Shown: positions 1 through 7,219, counted from the first letter of the stretch. The stretch is DNA of 46,683 bases from Thermocatellispora tengchongensis (GCF_014202315.1 NZ_JACHGN010000042.1:1-46683); one strand, 5' to 3'. The notes: generated from the sequence alone by a model not told the origin. A program made the numbers and translations.

Positions 1-42
1 GACGCGGCAACGTCGGCCTATCTCGAAACCATGATCAGATGA
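1..42 (+). CDS. Possible C-terminal end of an upstream gene (partial)
   Basis: Frame 1 is open from the window edge and reads DAATSAYLETMIR before a TGA at 40-42. That stop overlaps the ATG at 39 in the ATGA style seen throughout this window, so these 13 residues may be the end of a gene entering from the left. The piece is too short to identify, and the reading could be chance. Confidence 0.2.
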   Translation, partial: DAATSAYLETMIR

Positions 43-794
43 TTCGGGAAAGGTACACCCCTTCCCGTCAGATCCACAGATTTCGATCATTGCTCGACCA
101 GGACCGGCTTGTCAGGGCGCACATCATCGAGAAGGCCACGACCACTGAACCCGTCGCGTCGCTGGGGATCGCGGTCCAGGGCGAGGACGTCGTCATCGTC
201 GCCAACGGGGCGGACGGGATCGTGGTGTGGGACGCCTCGGGCGCCTGGGCTCGGCTGGGGTTGACCATGGCCGGGTTCAACGCCGCGAGTGCGGTGTCAC
301 TTGCAGCGCCTGGGCGATACCCCGACGACGTTCCTCAGGCGGCGGTGTTGGCGGCCGTCGCGGCAGGGCTCGTGGCGCTCGGATGCGGGGTGCGCAAGCT
401 CCGCTTCATCCTCGCTGCGGCCTTGGTGTGGCTGGGGGTCCGGTCGTACTACCAAGGGGTGAACACACCGATCCTGTTCGACCCGTACGCTCTACTGCTC
501 GCCTTGGTCCTGGTGTTCGCGGGGGTGAGCATCATGATCGCAAGCGCCATCTTGGGCGAGGTCAAGCTGCGGGTGTCCGGTATAGCCCTGGCCACCGCCA
601 TCGCCGTCTATTACTCGGTCATGACGCCGTTCTACGCGTGGAGCGCGGGCCACCTGGACTACTACTCGGTGGCCACGGAGCTGGCCATCGGCTTGGGCGC
701 GGTCACGGCCTTGGCAGGGTCGGCCGTGGTGATCACAACGTCCATATCGCCGAGAAGATCCTTTCCGGGGCGTACTGCTTCCACAGCCGACTGA
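39..794 (+). pseudogene. Truncated paralogue of the membrane protein at 7657-9069
   Basis: From about residue 18 (LLDQDRLVRA) to about residue 232 the translation aligns with the C-terminal half of the 470-residue protein at 7657-9069. Shared blocks are VANGADGI, AGF.AASAVSL, AVGCGVR-like GCGVRK and MTPFYAWSA. The N-terminal half present in the paralogue (the LNDH..GKLSD membrane region) is missing, and residues 1-17 match nothing there. Four hydrophobic segments remain. The last 20 or so residues (RRSFPGRTAS) are not the native tail: they are read antisense through a remnant of the neighbouring flavoprotein gene. The frame is open to the window edge, so the ATG at 39 is not proven. I read this as a gene fragment left by duplication and rearrangement. 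It could still be expressed as a shortened membrane protein. Confidence 0.6.
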
Positions 795-850
795 CCCGCT
801 CCCCGTTCCTCGCCGAGGTGAACTCGGCCGGTGCAGGCCGGCCGGCGAGA
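733..850 (-). pseudogene. Remnant of the 3' end of a berberine-bridge-type FAD oxidase gene
   Basis: Read on the minus strand and ending in TGA at 733-735, the sequence encodes ERVSRLWKQYAPERIFSAIW, then T-L-stop. The intact enzyme at 4996-6267 ends DRVSRLWKQYDPEGIFSPMW, then T-P-stop. Upstream, RPAPAEFT aligns with RPDADAFT, with a small in-frame deletion between the two blocks. Similarity fades near 850, just before the stop codon of the radical SAM gene at 868. About 35 codons survive and no start or FAD domain is present, so this is a decayed partial copy. It lies convergent to, and overlapping, the truncated membrane-protein gene. Confidence 0.65.
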
Positions 851-867
851 CGGTTGCGAGCAACAGA

Positions 868-1737
868 TTATGAAAGATCCACGATCGCATCCGTCTCGTA
901 ACGTCGTTTCCAGATCGTTTCGAGTGCCGACCTCGCCGAAGTACGCACCTCGGGTTCGACCTGGAGCACGTCGTCGGTCACCCGGCCCATGATGAAATCC
1001 GGCTCCGTCGCACTCGATGGAAGGGTGAGCCGCCCCAAGTCATCGAGCACGATGTACCAATGCCGCTGAGAGTAATCATGAGCCTTCATTCCTCCCGGCA
1101 GGCGATTGGCGTAGCCGGACACTGCGTCTCTCAAACCCGCAATCACTTGCTTCGTATCGTGAAGCGCGAACCTGCTGTCGACATGCGTACGTCGGTTGTA
1201 GATATAGGTTTGAAACAGTACGTCGTTGAAGCCGATCACGGCCATGTCGGCTAGGAACTCCCGGACATGATGCACAGATTCCGTTGACAGCATGTAGTTG
1301 GCGCCGACCGTGACATTGTGGGCACTGATGAGCCGGCCGGCCAACGATAGCTGCTGATCGTAGTTCCCTCTTCCCATCAAGCGGTCGTGCACGGGACGTG
1401 GTCCATAGAACGAGAGTTTGATGTATTCGAACGACTTGACCCAGTCGGGGACGCCTGTGGACAGCCTATCCCCGTTGGTTGTGACGAGCTGGAGCATGCC
1501 GAGTCCGCTGACATGGCTCACCAGACGGGAGAAGAGTGGATACTCGAAGGGCTCGCCACCAGAGTAGGAGATCTTTTCCACTCCTAGCTCAAGCAAACGA
1601 TTCGCCACCATGAACGGATCGTGTCCCGGATGCTTGATACGCGGACCGCTGGTGGACAGACAGAATGGACATGCTCGATTGCAGTAGCGAGAGAGGCGCC
1701 AGCAAACGATACGGTGGGTGCTGAAGTGGCGTGCCAT
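868..1737 (-). CDS. Radical SAM enzyme
   Basis: The N-terminus carries the CxxxCxxC cluster motif (CNRACPFC; with the upstream TTG start at 1749 the cysteines are residues 23, 27 and 30) that binds the 4Fe-4S cluster and SAM. The SAM-binding motif GGEPFEYPLF and a SFYGPRPVHDRLMGRG block typical of MoaA/NirJ-type TIM barrels follow. Length is about 289 residues. There is no SPASM-type cysteine-rich C-terminal extension, so one cluster is expected. The substrate cannot be read from sequence. The cytidine/guanine-deaminase and nucleotidyltransferase neighbours suggest a nucleotide or RNA substrate (inference). I prefer the ATG at 1737, behind a GGGG run, over the TTG at 1749. It is last in a four-gene operon and starts 15 bases after the previous stop. 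GC content is clearly below that of the flanking genes. A viperin-like role was considered but is not established. Confidence 0.85.
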   Translation of the reverse strand: MARHFSTHRIVCWRLSRYCNRACPFCLSTSGPRIKHPGHDPFMVANRLLELGVEKISYSGGEPFEYPLFSRLVSHVSGLGMLQLVTTNGDRLSTGVPDWVKSFEYIKLSFYGPRPVHDRLMGRGNYDQQLSLAGRLISAHNVTVGANYMLSTESVHHVREFLADMAVIGFNDVLFQTYIYNRRTHVDSRFALHDTKQVIAGLRDAVSGYANRLPGGMKAHDYSQRHWYIVLDDLGRLTLPSSATEPDFIMGRVTDDVLQVEPEVRTSARSALETIWKRRYETDAIVDLS

Positions 1738-1752
1738 GAGCGACCACAACCC

Positions 1753-2625
1753 CTACACGTCAAGGGACAGCTGGGACACCCAAGGGCTCAGCCAGACATC
1801 AGAAGGACCCCGTACTAGAACATTCCGCAGCGTCACCCTGGATCCAGCCATTCGTTCAAGCCCGCATAATATCCAGGAGACGTGATGAAGGTTGACTATC
1901 CGCATGGTGGAGGTACGTATACGTACCCTGCGAGGCATACGGAAGCTCGACCCGAGACTAGGTTCGATCACACCCGCACAATCGGTCAGAGGGAAACGAT
2001 CCAGCCGTATGTCCGGAATTCTCGTTCCGGTGCCGGCGAGGAAGAAGTCGACCACTGCCCCATCGATACTCAGCGCGCACCAGCTTCTACCGAGTATCTG
2101 AAGAACATCCTCCCTACTGACCGAGCCGATCGTGTTGACCTCATACGAATCGGCGATACTAGAGATCTCCCGCGATCCTAGAAAGGTTCCGGGACGGGCC
2201 TGGCAGCCTTTCAGCAGTTCGGCGAGGTCACCCTGATGATCGACGATGAAGTCCCAGTCAGAGCCGGCCGACCGCCACCCGAGCAGACGCGACCCGTAGA
2301 GGTAGACGCCGGCCCCTCGGGACCGCAACTCGGACATCAAGCCGCGTAGAGCAGCAGGATGGTCGGACCTAGATGTGCTCACTGAGTGGCACCTCCATGA
2401 GGCCACAAGCGTCACCTCTTCCTCTCGTACCAGTGCACAATCTCGGTCGAGCAGAAGATGCCTGCGCCCAGGTAGAGCCGCTGCTGTAGGTGGTGTCAAC
2501 TTGGTCCATCTGTCGCCGGAACGCCGGTAGATGGGCCGAAAAGCTATGTCTCCGCTTTCCGTATAGGCTCGGAACGATCCCAGTATGCCGCCCGAGGTCA
2601 CAACGTAGTCATATGGCTCGTACAT
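1753..2625 (-). CDS. MNT-type nucleotidyltransferase domain protein
   Basis: This 290-residue protein has a Pol-beta superfamily nucleotidyltransferase core. GSRLLGWRSAGSDWDFIV (residues 111-128) matches the family pattern GS...(S)DxD, with D123 and D125 as the expected metal ligands. The first 60 or so residues (DYVVTSGGILGSF ... GDRWTKL) form a separate N-terminal module. It reminds me of the N-terminal part of archaeal predicted nucleotidyltransferases, but only loosely. The C-terminal third has further hydrophobic strands and an Arg-rich stretch (RMPRRVRIRTSTMRI). Possible reactions are transfer of a nucleotide to a protein, a small molecule or RNA; nothing in the sequence decides. The start lies 9 bases after the deaminase stop and the end 15 bases before the radical SAM ATG, so it is co-transcribed with both. 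No HEPN partner is seen nearby, which argues against a classical MNT-HEPN toxin pair. Confidence 0.75.
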   Translation of the reverse strand: MYEPYDYVVTSGGILGSFRAYTESGDIAFRPIYRRSGDRWTKLTPPTAAALPGRRHLLLDRDCALVREEEVTLVASWRCHSVSTSRSDHPAALRGLMSELRSRGAGVYLYGSRLLGWRSAGSDWDFIVDHQGDLAELLKGCQARPGTFLGSREISSIADSYEVNTIGSVSREDVLQILGRSWCALSIDGAVVDFFLAGTGTRIPDIRLDRFPLTDCAGVIEPSLGSSFRMPRRVRIRTSTMRIVNLHHVSWILCGLERMAGSRVTLRNVLVRGPSDVWLSPWVSQLSLDV

Positions 2626-2634
2626 CGGAACGGG

Positions 2635-3114
2635 CTAGGGGGAGACCAAGTTGAGGCATTCTTCGCGCATGAATTCTTCATGAAGCCTGAGCGTGGGCGT
2701 GCCACGGGCCACCACGTAGGACGCTTTTACGTTGATCTGTCGCCACGAGAAACCCGGACCGGACCTACGCGCGAAGTCGGCGGCATCCTCTAGGGTTGCC
2801 CCGTAAACGATGCCTTCGAGCTTTGCCCATATAGCGGCGGATGTGCACATGGGGCATGGTTCCAAGGTGGTGTACAGAAAGCAATCGGGCAAGTATCTGC
2901 TGTTCACGCCGGCGCAGGCACGCCGAAGGGCGAGTATTTCGGCGTGTGCGGTCGGATCGGGCTGTGAGTGCAGTTCAGTAAAGGCCGATCCGATGACCTC
3001 CATTCGACTGTCCAAAATTATGGCACCGATTCGATAGTTCCCCGACGACTCCGCCCGTTCGGCGATTTTTATCGCCTCGGTCATCGCCCATGCGCTCGGA
3101 TGTATGTCATACAC
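2635..3114 (-). CDS. Zinc nucleoside/nucleotide deaminase (guanine/cytidine/tRNA-adenosine type)
   Basis: The protein has the complete zinc deaminase signature: HAE at residues 57-59 (zinc ligand and proton shuttle) and PCPMC at 86-90 (two cysteine ligands). At 159 residues it has the size of GuaD guanine deaminases and TadA-type enzymes. The TAHAEILALRRA block followed by YTTLEPCPMC..AIWAKLEGIVYG is closest in style to guanine deaminases and generic CMP/dCMP deaminases. The exact base cannot be called from sequence. The start codon overlaps the end of the 2TM-GAF gene by 8 bases, so translation is probably coupled. In this operon it could act in modified-nucleotide synthesis or in nucleotide-based signalling or defence (inference). 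GC is lower than in the chromosomal neighbours. Confidence 0.85.
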   Translation of the reverse strand: MYDIHPSAWAMTEAIKIAERAESSGNYRIGAIILDSRMEVIGSAFTELHSQPDPTAHAEILALRRACAGVNSRYLPDCFLYTTLEPCPMCTSAAIWAKLEGIVYGATLEDAADFARRSGPGFSWRQINVKASYVVARGTPTLRLHEEFMREECLNLVSP

Positions 3115-3922
3115 GCCCGGTCGCCCTTTCTTCTTCCTCCTCTATCGCCTTGAGACGGACGATGACGTCCGTCACACCTACCGCCAAGCTCTGAAAGCTC
3201 CTACGAACAGCCGCGTCCGCCAGCACCCGCTTGTTGCCGAAAGCGCACAGAACTCCCACCGGCGCATCATTCTCACGATGCATTGGAATGGCAAGAACCC
3301 ACGTGATCTGTGGGTCCACCTTGTTCTTGATTCTGGCGTTATAACGCTCGGGGTGCGTCGCCGGAAGCTCTTCATAGACGATCTCATCACTCCTGAAGGA
3401 TTCGCATATGACCAGCTCGTCAGTGTCCGGGTCCGCTACATCGAGAGAATAATTATGTGGAAGATCCTCGCACTCGTAATATACTTGGCGATCTTTGCGT
3501 AGCACCCTTCGACCATCAAGAACGTCGGCGTAGAAGAGATGCACGTTGACATTACCCCGTCGCGGACTCCTGCCGATCATTTGTAAGAGCGACGAGATGA
3601 TCTGCCTGTTGTTCTCCTTGAGCCGCTTCAGGGACTCCAAATGGGCATTGCGCTCGGCGGCGGCGGCCGCGCGCTGGGTCAAAATATCGTTCATGAGGTC
3701 GAAGATGAGCAAGCCAACCCCTAAAGGCAGTAGGAGATTCCACCAGCCCAGACGACCGGGCACCGATGCTAGTTTTTGCCCGTCGGAGACCGTATTCGCC
3801 ACCAAGTTGGCAAAGAATCCCAATGTCGCCGGTACGGACAGTTTTATCAGAATGTGCAGTGCGACCGAATCTCTACGGCCATGCCGGCGGGGTGAAGCAC
3901 CAGAAGCTCTTAGTGCGATCAT
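3107..3922 (-). CDS. Two-TM, coiled-coil, GAF-domain membrane protein
   Basis: This 271-residue protein is first in the four-gene operon. Hydrophobic segments lie at about residues 21-44 (SVPATLGFFANLVANTV) and 59-80 (NLLLPLGVGLLIFDLM). A charged helical stretch at 82-112 (AAAERNAHLESLKRLKENN) is probably a coiled coil. A C-terminal region of about 145 residues has GAF-like organisation (VNVHLFYADV ... ITWVLAIPMHR ... PVGVLCAFGNK). GAF domains bind cyclic nucleotides and other small ligands, so a membrane-anchored sensor or effector fits. I chose the ATG at 3922 because a GAAAGG ribosome site (minus strand, 3935-3940) lies 12 bases upstream. The alternative TTG at 3934 would touch that site. 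No output domain such as GGDEF or HK is present, which is unusual for a GAF sensor. Confidence 0.7.
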   Translation of the reverse strand: MIALRASGASPRRHGRRDSVALHILIKLSVPATLGFFANLVANTVSDGQKLASVPGRLGWWNLLLPLGVGLLIFDLMNDILTQRAAAAAERNAHLESLKRLKENNRQIISSLLQMIGRSPRRGNVNVHLFYADVLDGRRVLRKDRQVYYECEDLPHNYSLDVADPDTDELVICESFRSDEIVYEELPATHPERYNARIKNKVDPQITWVLAIPMHRENDAPVGVLCAFGNKRVLADAAVRRSFQSLAVGVTDVIVRLKAIEEEEERATGRV

Positions 3923-3940
3923 TACCCGGAACAACCTTTC

Positions 3941-4442
3941 GCGTCGGCTTCCGGAACAGCGCTAGAAACGTACGAGGCGAACACAGGTACAAGTATTCAC
4001 CATGACTTGTACCACGCTCACCAGCCATCTTCCAGGGACGGGCGAGACTGATCACAGTGACTCTTTCCCGGGGATCTCCAGGACTCGCATTTAGGAGATC
4101 TCCGAAGTCTGTATTGGTATGGCCGAAACGAGACAGACTTTCGTTGAAAAGGCTTATTTTTGATGTTACGAGTGGGTGAGCGCTTCCAATCTGAAGCTGC
4201 AGGTCGCTCGCATGACCTGCGGAAGGGTCTGATTGCCGGATGAGGAGCTCGGGTCGAAGGGGGTTGACCAAGATCAACCGTTAGGCTAGCGGCTTCGAGT
4301 TCCTGCTTCGCATCTGGATGCGGTTGTCACCTGCGGTCGGGCCCGCCCACTGGACCGCAGGCGACGTCCCACGATGTTCCTCGCGCTGCGCGATGTTCTG
4401 GAGTGGCGCCGCGGGCACCTCTTGAGACGGGACAATCGAGGC
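3941..4442. other. Intergenic region between the island operon and the lipoprotein gene
   Basis: About 500 bases lie between divergent genes and must contain the promoters of both. I see no convincing -35/-10 pair. An inverted repeat GGTTGA-CCAAGA-TCAACC at 4262-4279 is a candidate operator. A minus-strand frame of 134 codons (3873-4277) is open and looks protein-like in places (SLFNESLSRFGHTNTDFGDL). However, it would need a TTG start directly after a stop and overlaps the GAF gene by about 50 bases, so I do not call it a gene. Composition is as low in GC as the operon. Confidence 0.5.
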
Positions 4443-4793
4443 GTGAGGAAACTGGTCGCCTGCGTCGCACTGGCATTGTCAACGTCCTGCGGGCACAGCG
4501 AGGATCAACGCATCGTGCGCTCCTTCGCCGAGATGGAGCAGGTGGCCCGGACGGCCGGATCGGACGACGGCGCAACGACTCGGCCGCAGGAGGTCGGGGA
4601 GGTCGAGTTTCAGGCGATCTATCGAGAGGGCGACCGGGTCTATTTCAAGGTGGGCGAGAATGGGCCCGGCGTGGACCCCTACGGCTACGTCTGGAGCCCT
4701 GAGCACGTGCCGGTCGATGACTCGAACCCGTCGGTGGCTTCGTCGTTTGAGCACATCCAGGGTCCTTGGTATCGCTGGAGCGACAGCTACTGA
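4443..4793 (+). CDS. Small secreted protein, probable lipoprotein, unknown function
   Basis: A GTG at 4443 with GAGG just upstream gives a 116-residue product. It starts VRKLVACVALALSTSCGHSE, a short basic and hydrophobic signal sequence ending at a Cys in a near-lipobox (LSTSC). The longer frame from 4374 adds an Arg-rich stretch unlike a signal peptide, so I reject that start. The mature part is acidic (FAEMEQVARTAGSDDGA, YREGDRVYFKVGENGPG) and ends in aromatic residues (GPWYRWSDSY), suggesting a small beta fold. I do not recognise the family. It stands alone between the low-GC island and the flavoprotein genes. Confidence 0.6.
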   Translation: MRKLVACVALALSTSCGHSEDQRIVRSFAEMEQVARTAGSDDGATTRPQEVGEVEFQAIYREGDRVYFKVGENGPGVDPYGYVWSPEHVPVDDSNPSVASSFEHIQGPWYRWSDSY

Positions 4794-4887
4794 ATCCTCC
4801 ATCCCGATGGTCCGGTCATCAAGAGAGTGAGGGTTGCGCGGGCTCCCGGCCAGGTAAGCGTTGTACGTTCGGGCGCCAGCGGGGAGC

Positions 4888-4953
4888 CACGAGGGGCTTG
4901 CCCCTCGTGCTTGGGGTTCGGGGCGGGAGCCCCGATGAACACAGCCCCGAACC
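4888..4953. repeat. Pair of strong hairpins between convergent genes
   Basis: The first is a perfect inverted repeat, CACGAGGGGC (4888-4897) with GCCCCTCGTG (4900-4909). The second is GGTTCGGGGC (4915-4924) with GCCCCGAACC (4944-4953). Both lie between the ends of the plus-strand lipoprotein gene and the minus-strand FAD oxidase gene. They could serve as bidirectional GC-rich terminators lacking a T tract, or belong to an intergenic repeat family. Confidence 0.6.
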
Positions 4954-4995
4954 CATCGCGCGAAGCGCGCTCTTGTGAGGGACCATGCCTGATGG

Positions 4996-6267
4996 TCAGG
5001 GCGTCCACATGGGTGAGAAGATCCCCTCCGGGTCGTACTGCTTCCATAGCCGACTGACCCGGTCCCCCGTCTCGCCGGGGTAGATGCGGGTGAACGCGTC
5101 GGCGTCCGGGCGGCTTTCGAAGTTGACGTATGCCCCGTCCACCCGCCCCGCGAGTTCGCGCCAAGCCTTGTCGAGCCTCTCGGCTCTCCTCGGTGGGAAG
5201 ACCGAGGCGATGACCAGGGTGCCCTGGTGCCGGTGCGCGTACGCCGTCTCGGATGCCGGCACGTCGTTGACCGCCCCGCCCAGCGAGCGCATCTGGACCA
5301 GGACCGGCCCGTTGGCCATCGCCGCGATGGCGGCGGCGTCGGTGGCGGTCATGGTCGTGAGCAGGCCGTTCGTTGTCGTGTTGGGCTGCTGGCCGATGTT
5401 GGGGTGCAGGTGCGCGGTGGAGACCAGGGCGGGGTACGGGACGATCTGCGCGTGGCTGTCGAGCACGCCGTTCCCGAGACCCAGCAGTGGTTCGATCGCG
5501 GCCCGTATCCGGCGCTCGCTGTCGTCGGCGACCACGGCTGTGATCGACGCCGCCGGCGATGACCCGTACGGCATCAAGGTCACGGCCGTGGACAGTTCGC
5601 GTGGCGCGGTGGCCATGTAGTCGGCCCATTGGCGCAGCGCGTCGCCGTCACGGTCGAGCTGGACGGCGATCTGCGCGTAGCCGACATCGCGCAGTTCGAT
5701 CGCCTCGATCTCGAACGCCACCACGATGCCGGCCCCGGCCCCGGCGCCTCGGATCAGCCACAGCAAGGAGGGGTCGGCGCGTACGACGGTCCCGTCTGCC
5801 AGGACGACGTCGGCGGCTCGGATGTGGTCGATGGTGAGCCCGTAGTGGCGGACCAGCCAGCCGACGCCGCCGCCGGTGGCCAGGCCGCCGACGCCGACGT
5901 TGCCGTGGTCGCCGGAGCTGATGGCCAGGCCGTGCGGGGCGAGGGCCTGGGCGACCTGGGCCCAGCGGGCGCCGGCCTCGACCCGGACGAGACGGGCCTG
6001 GCGGTCGAGCACCTCGACCTTGTTCATGGCGGACAGGTCGATGACCACGCCGCCGTTGTTGGTCGAGCGTCCGGACAGGCCGTGCCCGCCGCTGCGGACG
6101 GATAACGGCAGGCCCTGCTCGCGGGCGTAGCGCAGTGCGGCCACCACCTCGGCGGTGTCGCGGGGCAGTATGACGGCCGCGGGCTTGCCCACGGTGGTGT
6201 AGGTGGACCTCAGCAGGCGGTACCGCTGGTCCTCTGGAGTGACGATCTGTGCCGTCAAGGTGGTCAT
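4996..6267 (-). CDS. FAD-binding oxidase, berberine-bridge (BBE-like) type
   Basis: A 423-residue member of the VAO/PCMH flavoprotein family. The N-terminal FAD-binding part has the PRDTAEVVAALRYAREQGLP block. RSGGHGLSGRSTNNGG contains the His expected to carry 8-alpha-histidyl FAD. It is followed by VIDLSAMN and GDHGNVGVGGLATGGGVGWL. The C-terminus has the BBE-type block YVNFESRPDADAF ... SRLWKQYDPEGIF. The second covalent Cys of bicovalent enzymes is not at its usual place (GGVGWLVRHYGL), so mono-covalent FAD is likely. The ATG at 6267 overlaps the TGA of the luciferase-like gene in an ATGA, giving translational coupling. The substrate is unknown; family members oxidise alcohols, sugars and alkaloid-like amines. 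A decayed copy of its last 35 or so codons lies at 733-850. Confidence 0.9.
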   Translation of the reverse strand: MTTLTAQIVTPEDQRYRLLRSTYTTVGKPAAVILPRDTAEVVAALRYAREQGLPLSVRSGGHGLSGRSTNNGGVVIDLSAMNKVEVLDRQARLVRVEAGARWAQVAQALAPHGLAISSGDHGNVGVGGLATGGGVGWLVRHYGLTIDHIRAADVVLADGTVVRADPSLLWLIRGAGAGAGIVVAFEIEAIELRDVGYAQIAVQLDRDGDALRQWADYMATAPRELSTAVTLMPYGSSPAASITAVVADDSERRIRAAIEPLLGLGNGVLDSHAQIVPYPALVSTAHLHPNIGQQPNTTTNGLLTTMTATDAAAIAAMANGPVLVQMRSLGGAVNDVPASETAYAHRHQGTLVIASVFPPRRAERLDKAWRELAGRVDGAYVNFESRPDADAFTRIYPGETGDRVSRLWKQYDPEGIFSPMWTP

Positions 6268-7163
6268 CGCTGCCCTCTGATCTCGCTGACGCGCTCGCGT
6301 ACGGCCGGGACGACTTCGGCGGCGAAGACGTCCAGTTGCGCTTGATGCGCGGTGACCGGCCAGAAGATGAATGTGTCGAAGCCCAGCTCGACCGCCCACG
6401 AGGTGAGCGTGTCGGTCCACACGCGCACGTCGCCGGCCAGACCCGGGCCGCCGCGTACGTTCCCGATCGTGCCGATCACGTTGTAGATCCGGCGGATCGA
6501 CGCCGGGTCGCGCCCGGCCGAGCGGGCGGCGTCGTCGATGAGTTTCTGCTTGCCCGGGACCTCGTCCGGGCGGACGTAGATGTTGAGCGGGGAGATCCAG
6601 CCGTCGCCGGCGCGGCCGGTGACGGCGAGCATGCGCGGGCCCTGGCTGCCGAGCCACAGCGGGATCGGGGACGGCGGCACGGGGCCGGCGGCGTACCCCT
6701 CGATCCGGTGCCGGTCGCTGAGCAGCCGTACGGGGCCGCCGGACAGGGCGGCACGCATGACGTGCAGCGCCTCCTCGGTGAAGGCGACCATCGCGGGGCC
6801 GTCGCGCCGGACGCCGCCCATGCCGGCGATGGCGTCGGCGAAGGCCCCGCCGCCGAGCCCGAGCACGATCCGGCCGCCGGTGAGCACGCCGAGGGACGCG
6901 GCGGCCTTGGCCAGCATGGTCGGCGGGCGTAGTTGCAGGTCGGCGACGTCGGTGAGGAAGGAGATGCGCTCGGTCTCCGCGGCGAGATGGGTGATCAGGG
7001 TCCAGGCGTCCAGGTGGCCGGGCTGGTAGGCGTGGTCCTGGACGGCGAGATGGTCCAGGCCGTGGTCAGAGGCGGCCTGTGCCAGCCGCCTGGTCTCGGC
7101 GAGCCGGTCCACGTCGGGATCGAGGCTCAGGCCGAAGGTGATGGGGTGTCCGTAATCAGTCAC
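6264..7163 (-). CDS. LLM-class flavin/F420-dependent oxidoreductase
   Basis: A 299-residue TIM-barrel enzyme of the bacterial luciferase-like family. It has ITFGLSLDPDVDRLAETRRLAQAASDHGLDHLAVQDH near the N-terminus, the GGRIVLGLGGGAF phosphate-binding loop, PLWLGSQGPRMLAVTGRAGDG, and the C-terminal FIFWPV strand. I chose the GTG at 7163, eight bases after GGAGG. The longer open frame runs through the divergent HxlR gene and is not plausible. The gene is first in a two-gene operon with the FAD oxidase and divergent from the HxlR regulator, so induction by the regulator's ligand is likely. FMN versus F420 cannot be decided by eye. Confidence 0.9.
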   Translation of the reverse strand: MTDYGHPITFGLSLDPDVDRLAETRRLAQAASDHGLDHLAVQDHAYQPGHLDAWTLITHLAAETERISFLTDVADLQLRPPTMLAKAAASLGVLTGGRIVLGLGGGAFADAIAGMGGVRRDGPAMVAFTEEALHVMRAALSGGPVRLLSDRHRIEGYAAGPVPPSPIPLWLGSQGPRMLAVTGRAGDGWISPLNIYVRPDEVPGKQKLIDDAARSAGRDPASIRRIYNVIGTIGNVRGGPGLAGDVRVWTDTLTSWAVELGFDTFIFWPVTAHQAQLDVFAAEVVPAVRERVSEIRGQR

Positions 7164-7204
7164 GGATTCAGCCTCCGCATGTGCGCGGGTTTTGGCAAAC
7201 GCCG

Positions 7205-7219
7205 GATTAGTTACTAATC
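7205..7219. promoter_or_regulatory. Candidate HxlR operator: perfect 15-bp palindrome
   Basis: GATTAGT-T-ACTAATC is a perfect dyad in the 64-base gap between the divergent LLM and HxlR genes. It is AT-rich in a very GC-rich background and ends 8 bases before the HxlR GTG. HxlR-family dimers bind short AT-rich palindromes, so this probably controls both directions. It could also contain a -10 element (TACTAAT). Confidence 0.7.

Noticed and set aside
227-901. 224-codon plus-strand frame overlapping the left membrane-protein fragment
   Set aside because: Shadow frame, Arg/Gly-rich. The frame from 39 matches the paralogue at 7657-9069.
868-1737. Calling the radical SAM protein a prokaryotic viperin
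   Set aside because: The cluster motif and length are compatible, but I cannot see the diagnostic C-terminal viperin motifs, and the usual nucleotide kinase neighbour is absent.
1753-3114. MNT-HEPN toxin-antitoxin pair
   Set aside because: The nucleotidyltransferase has no HEPN partner; its neighbour is a clear zinc deaminase.
3873-4277. 134-codon minus-strand frame upstream of the GAF gene
   Set aside because: It needs a TTG directly after a stop, lacks a ribosome site, overlaps the GAF gene and shows no recognisable family.
6268-6657. N-terminal extension of the FAD oxidase
   Set aside because: The extension is an Arg/Pro-rich shadow of the luciferase-like gene. The ATG at 6267 overlaps that gene's stop as ATGA and begins the normal FAD-domain sequence.
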